From CAYOXX01 sp964408025 (lineage in GTDB: Bacteria > Acidobacteriota > DATKUA01): 6,746 bases of DNA. Under the pieces are notes generated by a model that had not been told where the DNA came from, did not search any database, and worked only from the letters and a program-made list of their open reading frames with translations. Below, in pieces: positions 1 to 4,733 of the stretch; within the stretch, counting starts at the first letter, position 1, and every line of letters starts with the position of its first letter. The position numbers and the translations under genes are program-made. The DNA lies in the NCBI GenBank assembly GCA_964408025.1, contig CAYOXX010000120.1, positions 1 through 6,746 of the forward strand, in the 5' to 3' direction.

Positions 1-131
1 CGGCTGGGCCGGAGCGCTCGGCGGAGAACCGGCTTCGCAACCGCAAGACGGCTTCGGCGATCCGCGAGTTCCACCTCTTCGCACTCGGCACTCAGGGCGC
101 AACGATTTCCGTCTGGTGGCCGGAGAGGTAA
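1..131 (+). CDS. C-terminal end of an unidentified protein (5' partial)
   Basis: The third plus-strand frame is open from the window edge to a TAA at 129-131 and encodes about 42 residues ending in ISVWWPER. Roughly 80 percent of its third codon positions are G or C, which matches the genes downstream, and the stop lies six bases before the ATG of the next gene, as expected for the last part of an operon gene. The visible tail is basic in its first half (AENRLRNRKTASAIREFH) and ends in a short hydrophobic, strand-like stretch. I do not recognise a family from so little sequence. The reading frame and stop are seen directly. That it is a real gene is inferred from codon use and spacing. Confidence 0.6.
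   Translation, partial: AGPERSAENRLRNRKTASAIREFHLFALGTQGATISVWWPER
122..128 (+). promoter_or_regulatory. Shine-Dalgarno site for the membrane protein gene
   Basis: GGAGAGG lies nine bases before the ATG at 138. It overlaps the last codons of the upstream reading frame. A strong site at this distance supports 138 as the start, and argues against the GTG at 116, which opens a different frame. Confidence 0.7.
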
Positions 132-137
132 CCGCGC

Positions 138-2117
138 ATGGCGGACGAGGGCAGAGAACAAAGCGACCTCCTGCACAGCAGCGCGCGCCGCGACCTCCTC
201 TGGATAGTGCCGCTCAACCTGCTCTTCGCGCTCCTGCTGATCTCGCAGATCGCGGCGCCGCTAAAGGGCTTGACGGGCGACGAGCCCCACTACCTGGTAC
301 TCGCCCACAGCATCGTCACCGACGGCGACCTCGACCTCTGGGACGACTACAACGAGGAGGCCGCCTGGCGGGCCTTCTACGCCGGGCCCGAGCTGAGCCC
401 CCACTACGCCGCCGGCGTCGGCGGCCGCTACGCCACGCGCACCACCGGGCTCAGCTTCTACCTGGCGCCGTTCTACTGGATCGGCCTCGCCACCGGCGCG
501 GTCGTCTTCTGGGCCAGGCTGGGGATGGCGCTGCTCTACGCTGCCCTGATGGCCGTCGTCTACCTGCTCTGCCGCGACCTGGGGCTGCCGCGGCGGGCGG
601 CCGCCGGGGCTTGGCTGTTCGGCTCCTTCACCGTGCCGCTGGCCTTCTACAGCTACAGCATCTACCCGGAGGTGCCGGCGGCGCTGCTGACGGTCGCCGG
701 CCTGCGCGCGATGCTGAGGTGGGAAGGCCGCGGGGCGCGCCAACCGCTGCTGGCCGGCCTCGCGCTGGCTCTGCTCCCCTGGCTGGGTCTCAAGTACGCC
801 GCCGTCGCCGCGGTCGCCGGCGTCGCCTTCCTGGCGACGACGGTGCGCAAGAGCGCGGCGCCACTGCGCTCGGCCGGATACCTGCTGCTCTTTCCGGCGA
901 TCTCGGCAGCGGCCTTCGCCCTCTTCCTCTACTCGTTCTACGGGACGCTCTCGCCCGCGGCGATCTACGCCGGTGTCGGCGACGGCTCGCGCCCTGCCGC
1001 CGAGCTCAACCGCGGGCTCTTGGCCGCCGACGCCGGCACACCGGCCGGCGTCCTGCGCCTCGGCCTCGCCTACCTATTCGACCAGCGGGACGGCATCCTC
1101 TTCTACAGCCCAATCTTCCTGTTCGGCATCGCCGGCCTGATGCTGATGTTGGGGCGGGTTCGCGGCGGCTGGACGATGCTCGCCATCTTCCTGGCGCACT
1201 GGGCGGCTTACTCCTTCAGCGGCTGGAGCAGCGGCCACGCTCCGCCAGGGCGACCTCTGGCGGCGGTGGCCTGGGTGCTGGTGGTAGGCATGGCCTTCGC
1301 CTTCGCCCGCCTTCGGGGATCGCTGGCGCCCGTCGTCCGGGTGGCGGCGGCCACAGTCGCCGTCGCCTTTATCGCCGTCTTCATAGCCAACAACTTCCTC
1401 CTCTACCACGTGATCCTCGGCCACACCGTCGCGCACGGAAACAACTTCCTGGCCAGCGTCACAACACCCTTGGATCTGACTCAGCTCTTCCCTAACCTGC
1501 TTAATCCACAGGACATCCACCCGATCCCAACCGTCCTCGCGGTGGCCGCAGCCGCCACACTCGTCCTCATGCTCTACCGAATCGGCGCCAGGTCGGCACC
1601 GCCAGCCGCCTTTCCCAAGCCGGTCGCCTACGCCGCGGCCGCGGGGATCCCTCTGCTGCTGTTCGCGGCGGCCTACCTCGATGCCGAGCTGATCTCACCC
1701 GAGACGATGCAAGGGGGCGGCGCGGTCCGCCTGGTCTTCCTCGACGAGGGCACCTACGGGCTCGAACCGGTCGGTAGGCGCGGCCTAGAGCAGCTCGGCT
1801 TCTGGGTGCGGGGCGGCGAGGCGGCGCGAGTCGACGTGGTCTGCGGGCGGCGGCCCGAAACGCTATACATCGACGTGCGCAGCCCGGTCGATTCGCAGGC
1901 GGTAGAGTTGCGGGTCGAGGGCGCCCTTTTCCGTCTCCGCTTCGAGCGCGCGGGCTGGAAGAGGACGATAGAGGTCCCAGGCGAGCTGGCGACCCGCTGG
2001 ATGCACCGCGCGCTCTTCCGCCTGCGAATCTCCAGCTCCGCCGCCTTCACGCCCGCCGGCGACCCGCGCGAGCTCGGCTGCCAGGTCGCCGTCTACGCCC
2101 GGGAGCTGGAGCGATGA
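138..2117 (+). CDS. GT-C type membrane glycosyltransferase-like protein with C-terminal soluble domain
   Basis: This is a 659-residue polytopic inner-membrane protein, probably a lipid-linked-sugar-dependent glycosyltransferase of the GT-C fold (ArnT/PMT/GT39-like superfamily). After a polar N-terminus and a first membrane helix (about residues 20-40) comes GDEPHYL at 47-53. Its Asp48-Glu49 pair sits where GT-C enzymes carry their acidic catalytic motif in the first external loop. It is followed by the acidic stretch DGDLDLWDDYNEE (62-74) and by TTGLSFYLAP (102-111). About ten further hydrophobic segments extend to about residue 513. SGHAPPGRPL at 365-374 resembles a PPGR-type motif I associate with large GT-C proteins. 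Residues from about 530 to 659 are not membrane-spanning and look strand-rich (GFWVRGG, then alternating VDVV, LYIDV and VELRV stretches). The start is set by GGAGAGG at 122-128. The stop overlaps the next ATG by four bases. Donor and acceptor cannot be read from the sequence. The family call is from motif pattern only. Confidence 0.72.
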   Translation: MADEGREQSDLLHSSARRDLLWIVPLNLLFALLLISQIAAPLKGLTGDEPHYLVLAHSIVTDGDLDLWDDYNEEAAWRAFYAGPELSPHYAAGVGGRYATRTTGLSFYLAPFYWIGLATGAVVFWARLGMALLYAALMAVVYLLCRDLGLPRRAAAGAWLFGSFTVPLAFYSYSIYPEVPAALLTVAGLRAMLRWEGRGARQPLLAGLALALLPWLGLKYAAVAAVAGVAFLATTVRKSAAPLRSAGYLLLFPAISAAAFALFLYSFYGTLSPAAIYAGVGDGSRPAAELNRGLLAADAGTPAGVLRLGLAYLFDQRDGILFYSPIFLFGIAGLMLMLGRVRGGWTMLAIFLAHWAAYSFSGWSSGHAPPGRPLAAVAWVLVVGMAFAFARLRGSLAPVVRVAAATVAVAFIAVFIANNFLLYHVILGHTVAHGNNFLASVTTPLDLTQLFPNLLNPQDIHPIPTVLAVAAAATLVLMLYRIGARSAPPAAFPKPVAYAAAAGIPLLLFAAAYLDAELISPETMQGGGAVRLVFLDEGTYGLEPVGRRGLEQLGFWVRGGEAARVDVVCGRRPETLYIDVRSPVDSQAVELRVEGALFRLRFERAGWKRTIEVPGELATRWMHRALFRLRISSSAAFTPAGDPRELGCQVAVYARELER

Positions 2118-2887
2118 CGTCCCGCTACGCGGTTATCGGCGACATCCACTCGAACCTGCAGGCGCTCGAGGCGGTCCTGGGCCGGCTCGAGGTCGAGGCG
2201 CCCGACGCCGTCTTCTGCCTCGGCGACGTCGTCGGCTACGGCTCGGAGCCGAACGAGTGCGCCGAGGGCGTGCGCCGCGTCGCCGGCGGGCGAACCATAG
2301 TCGGCAACCACGACATCGCCGCCTTCAGCGCCGACCCGGCCTACGGCGAGTGGTTCAACCCCGTCGCCAAGGCCGCCGTCGCCTACCAGCGGCGCGTGCT
2401 GACCGCCGAGAACCTGGCCTGGCTGGAGTCGCTGCCGGTGACCATGCGCGACGGCGAATGCCTCTTCTACCACGGCTCTCCCGTGGATCCCGATCACTAC
2501 CTGCATTCCGCCGAGGACATCCGGATGGCCCTGGCCGTCCTCGGCCCGGACGTCGAGTACAGGATCATCTTTTCCGGCCACACGCACGTGCCGACGGCGG
2601 TGGAGATCGCGCCGGACGGCTCGCTCACACTCGACGTGCCGCGCGACAAGAGCGACCTGGAGGACGTGATCGTGCGCCTCGACGACAACCTCCGCTACCT
2701 GGTCAACCCCGGCTCTGTCGGGCAGCCGCGCGACCGGGTGCCGGACGCCGCCTACCTGCTCGTCGACCTGGACGAGGGGCTGCTGCGCTACCGGCGGGTG
2801 CCGTACGACGTCGGCGAGGCCCGGCGCCGGATCGTCGAGGCCGGCCTGCCGGCCTTCCTGGCCGCGCGCCTGGAACGCGGAGTGTGA
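2114..2887 (+). CDS. Calcineurin-like metallophosphoesterase
   Basis: This 257-residue cytoplasmic protein has the full set of dimetal phosphoesterase motifs: GDIHSN at 9-14 (Asp10, His12), GDVVGYG at 37-43 (Asp38), GNHD at 64-67 (Asn65, His66), FYHGSP at 118-123 (His120) and SGHTHVP at 154-160 (His156, His158). It then has NPGSVGQPRD at 198-207, which is typical of the small single-domain YfcE/ApaH-like branch. All metal-ligand positions are present, so the enzyme should be active. Family members hydrolyse phosphomonoesters, phosphodiesters or nucleoside polyphosphates, and the substrate cannot be told from sequence. The ATG at 2114 overlaps the preceding stop (ATGA), with GGGAG at 2101-2105 eight bases upstream. 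The gene's own TGA overlaps the GTG of trmFO. Length is normal for the family. Confidence 0.9.
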   Translation: MTSRYAVIGDIHSNLQALEAVLGRLEVEAPDAVFCLGDVVGYGSEPNECAEGVRRVAGGRTIVGNHDIAAFSADPAYGEWFNPVAKAAVAYQRRVLTAENLAWLESLPVTMRDGECLFYHGSPVDPDHYLHSAEDIRMALAVLGPDVEYRIIFSGHTHVPTAVEIAPDGSLTLDVPRDKSDLEDVIVRLDDNLRYLVNPGSVGQPRDRVPDAAYLLVDLDEGLLRYRRVPYDVGEARRRIVEAGLPAFLAARLERGV

Positions 2888-4227
2888 CCCCCCCGTCCCC
2901 GAACACCGCGAACGCCGAAGCCGCGGTCACGGTCGTCGGCGGCGGGCTGGCCGGTTGCGAGGCGGCTTACCAGCTCCTGCGCGCCGGCCTGCGGGTGCGG
3001 CTGCTGGAGCAGCGGCCGGCCTCGATGACGCCCGCCCACTCCGGCGGCCGCCTGGCGGAGCTGGTCTGCAGCAACTCCTTCCGCTCCGACCGCCTCTCGG
3101 CCGCCCCCGGGCTGCTGAAGGCCGAGATGCGCCTGCTCGGCTCGCTGATCATCGCTGCCGCCGACCGCACCAGCCTGCCCGCCGGCCAGGCGCTGGCGGT
3201 CGACCGGGAGCGCTTTGCGGCCGAGGTGGAAGCGGAGCTGGCCTCGCGACCGGGTTTCGAGCTGGTCCGCCGGGAGGTCAAGTCGGTACCCCACGAGGGG
3301 CCCGTCATCGTCGCCACCGGGCCGCTCACCGCGGGCGCCTTCGCCGAGGACCTGGCGCGCCTGGTCGGGGCCGGCTACCTGCACTTTTACGACGCCGTGG
3401 CGCCCATAGTCGTCGCCGACACCGTTGACCAGTCGCTCTGCTACCTGGCCAGCCGCTACGGCAAGGGCGGCGCCGACTACCTCAACTGCCCGCTGGACCG
3501 CGAGCAGTACCTGGCCCTCCTCGCCGCCCTCAGGGAGGCGGAGCAGTACCCGGCGCGCCCGTTCGAGGACGAGAGGTTCTTCGAGGGCTGCCTGCCGGTC
3601 GAGGAGATGGCGCGCCGGGGCGACGACGTCCTCCGCTTCGGCCCGCTGAAGCCGGTAGGCCTCCCCGATCCGAGCACCGGCGCCGAGCCGTACGCGGTCC
3701 TGCAGTTGCGGCAGGACGACCTGGCTGCCGAGCACTTCAACCTGGTCGGCTTCCAGACCAGGATGCGCGAGGGGGAGCAGAAGAGGGTGATCCGCCTGGT
3801 ACCGGCGCTGCATCGCGCCGGGTTCGCGCGCCTGGGCCGCATGCACCGCAACACCTACATAAACTCCCCCGCCGTGCTGGAGGCCACCTGGCAGGTGCGC
3901 GGGCGGCCGCTGCTCTTTGTAGCCGGACAGCTATCGGGCATCGAGGGCTACGTCGAGTCGGCCGCCTCAGGCCTGGCGGCAGGGCTCTACGCGGCCCAGC
4001 TACTGCGTGGCGACGCCATCGAGCCGCTGCCGGCCACCACCGCCATCGGCGCCCTCGGCCGCTACGTCGCCGGGGCCGACCCAGAACACTTCCAGCCGAT
4101 GAACGTCACCTTCGGACTGCTCGATGGTGAAGATCTACCGCGCAGGCCGCGACGCCGCCGCCGCCAGGCGCAGGCAGAGCGGGCCCTCGAGCACGTAAAG
4201 GAGTGGGCCCGGCGGCGAGATAAATAG
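2884..4227 (+). CDS. trmFO: Methylenetetrahydrofolate--tRNA-(uracil-5-)-methyltransferase TrmFO
   Basis: This FAD enzyme makes 5-methyluridine (ribothymidine) at position 54 of the tRNA T-loop, using methylenetetrahydrofolate as carbon donor. It has 447 residues, close to the roughly 435 of Bacillus subtilis TrmFO. Near the N-terminus VVGGGLAGCEAAYQL (17-31) is the FAD-binding glycine-rich loop. AELVCSNSFRS (58-68) holds Cys62, equivalent to B. subtilis Cys53, and FFEGCLP (232-238) holds Cys236, equivalent to the catalytic Cys226. Further signatures are ATGPLT, YLNCP, FGPLKPVGL, LRQDD, MHRNTYINSP, GYVESAASGLAAG and FQPMNVTFGLL. The C-terminal about 30 residues are very Arg-rich, as is usual (Lys-rich in low-GC relatives). 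The start is GTG at 2884. It is the only start codon that leaves the FAD loop intact without a long overlap with the phosphoesterase, and it overlaps that gene's TGA by four bases. GGAA at 2872-2875 is a weak ribosome site, so translational coupling is likely. Confidence 0.96.
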   Translation: MTPPSPNTANAEAAVTVVGGGLAGCEAAYQLLRAGLRVRLLEQRPASMTPAHSGGRLAELVCSNSFRSDRLSAAPGLLKAEMRLLGSLIIAAADRTSLPAGQALAVDRERFAAEVEAELASRPGFELVRREVKSVPHEGPVIVATGPLTAGAFAEDLARLVGAGYLHFYDAVAPIVVADTVDQSLCYLASRYGKGGADYLNCPLDREQYLALLAALREAEQYPARPFEDERFFEGCLPVEEMARRGDDVLRFGPLKPVGLPDPSTGAEPYAVLQLRQDDLAAEHFNLVGFQTRMREGEQKRVIRLVPALHRAGFARLGRMHRNTYINSPAVLEATWQVRGRPLLFVAGQLSGIEGYVESAASGLAAGLYAAQLLRGDAIEPLPATTAIGALGRYVAGADPEHFQPMNVTFGLLDGEDLPRRPRRRRRQAQAERALEHVKEWARRRDK

Positions 4228-4258
4228 ATGGCGGACAGGAATACCTGCCAGGGCGCGT

Positions 4259-4274
4259 CTCCGCCACGGCGGAG
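4259..4274. repeat. Inverted repeat, 7-base arms
   Basis: CTCCGCC and GGCGGAG are separated by the two bases AC. The core (CTCCGCC...GGCGGAG) is the same as in the larger palindrome at 4646-4667, which suggests that the two are copies of one element. Confidence 0.75.
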
Positions 4275-4310
4275 TTCCCGGCGGACCAAGCGGTAGAGAC
4301 GAGGGCGAAC

Positions 4311-4323
4311 CCGCCATAGGCGG
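4311..4323. repeat. Small inverted repeat, 5-base arms
   Basis: CCGCC and GGCGG flank ATA. It is short but has the same CCGCC/GGCGG composition as the neighbouring hairpins at 4259 and 4381, so it is probably a degenerate member of the same group. Confidence 0.5.
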
Positions 4324-4359
4324 ACAAGCTCTCCTGACTATCAACCTGAGAATCGGTGG

Positions 4360-4379
4360 GACAGGCATTCCTGCCTGTC
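4360..4379. repeat. Inverted repeat GACAGGCA-TTCC-TGCCTGTC
   Basis: Perfect 8-base arms surround a four-base loop. One arm plus the loop read on the minus strand gives CAGGAATGCCTGTC, a copy of the CAGGAAT-core element, so this is its most complete, fully palindromic form. Confidence 0.85.
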
Positions 4380-4380
4380 A

Positions 4381-4395
4381 CCCGCCGCAGGCGGG
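4381..4395. repeat. Inverted repeat, 6-base arms
   Basis: CCCGCC and GGCGGG flank GCA. It directly follows the GACAGGCA palindrome, with one base between them, giving two hairpins side by side. Confidence 0.7.
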
Positions 4396-4432
4396 CATGG
4401 CTTGCAGTCCGCTGCTAAACGAGACAGTTATG

Positions 4433-4451
4433 GCTCCCGCTGCGCGGGAGC
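4433..4451. repeat. Inverted repeat, 8-base arms
   Basis: GCTCCCGC and GCGGGAGC flank the loop TGC, all perfectly paired. It is followed after one base by the second GACAGACA palindrome, repeating the side-by-side arrangement seen at 4360-4395 but in the opposite order. No T-tract follows on either strand, so it is not a typical intrinsic terminator. Confidence 0.8.
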
Positions 4452-4452
4452 T

Positions 4453-4472
4453 GACAGACAAGAATGTCTGTC
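4453..4472. repeat. Inverted repeat GACAGACA-AGAA-TGTCTGTC
   Basis: Perfect 8-base arms surround a four-base loop. The first 13 bases recur at 4487-4499, where the right arm is replaced by ACCCGCC and the palindrome is lost. It is the plus-strand counterpart of the palindrome at 4360-4379. Confidence 0.85.
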
Positions 4473-4645
4473 CTACCGAGACGTGTGACAGACAAGAATA
4501 CCCGCCAGTGCGCGCCAAGGTGTATCGGCCCTCCTGCTGTGGAATTAATTTTCGCTGTCGGCTTTCGCAACAGACCACTTTTTACCGTCTCGTCAGGAAT
4601 GTCTGCCCTCCTGTAATGAAGATTTGCTGTGGATTGCAGGAATTC

Positions 4646-4667
4646 CCACTCCGCCGCGGCGGAGTGG
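4646..4667. repeat. Perfect 22-base palindrome
   Basis: CCACTCCGCCG is followed directly by its reverse complement CGGCGGAGTGG with no loop. It sits 67 bases beyond the selB stop and overlaps the end of the sixth CAGGAAT-core copy. A loopless palindrome can act as a dimeric protein site, or as an RNA hairpin read from either convergent gene. Confidence 0.9.
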
Positions 4668-4733
4668 TTCCGCCCTCCTGCGATTGAGACGTTTTGGCCG
4701 GCAGGAATGCCCGAGCTTCCAGGATGAATTGTG

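Larger units (their letters stand above)
4228..4733. repeat. Convergent intergenic region packed with short palindromic repeats
   Basis: This 506-base stretch lies between the stops of trmFO and selB and has no credible gene. It is visibly less GC-rich than its flanks, mainly around 4537-4640. It holds seven degenerate copies of a 14-base element with consensus CARGAATRYCYGCC: 4236-4249, 4360-4373 (minus strand), 4459-4472, 4493-4506, 4594-4607, 4637-4650 and 4702-4715. Between them lie GC-rich hairpins listed separately. GCCCTCCTG occurs three times (4528-4536, 4605-4613, 4672-4680) and TGCTGTGGA twice (4535-4543, 4625-4633). The pattern resembles small interspersed palindromic elements known from many environmental genomes. 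No inverted-repeat-bounded transposase is present. None of the hairpins is followed by a clear T-tract, so intrinsic termination is not evident, although a role in termination or RNA stability between the convergent genes is possible. Confidence 0.8.

Noticed and set aside
116..1495. 459-codon open frame overlapping the membrane protein gene
   Set aside because: Its translation is dominated by Arg, Ala, Gly and Pro with no domain logic. It is the +1 shadow of a GC-rich gene whose own frame encodes clear membrane helices and has a Shine-Dalgarno site.
2257..2883. Upstream extension of the trmFO frame through the phosphoesterase gene
   Set aside because: The frame is open, but the extra roughly 209 residues are Arg-rich shadow sequence. 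TrmFO homology begins just after the GTG at 2884, and the full phosphoesterase motif set lies in the other frame.
2788..3846. 352-codon minus-strand open frame opposite trmFO
   Set aside because: It has no recognisable motif, is rich in Gln, Gly, Ala and Arg, and mirrors the TrmFO codons.
4554..4583. Possible intrinsic terminator before the TTTTT at 4579-4583
   Set aside because: The preceding sequence offers only a four-base CTGT/ACAG pairing with poor continuation, and the T-run is interior to an unpaired stretch. It is too weak to call.
4397..4687. 96-codon open frame inside the intergenic repeat cluster
   Set aside because: It is made by reading through the repeats (TDKNVCPT and similar words come from the GACAGACAAGAATGTCTGTC palindrome). 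There is no ribosome site and no domain. The same holds for the minus-strand frame at 4378-4578.
4228..4733. CRISPR array
   Set aside because: The repeats are short, degenerate, irregularly spaced and on both strands, with no constant spacer length and no cas gene nearby.
4228..4733. tRNA-Sec (selC) near selB
   Set aside because: I looked for a T-arm, a long extra arm and a 3' acceptor stem on both strands and saw no cloverleaf. The hairpins present are simple palindromes.
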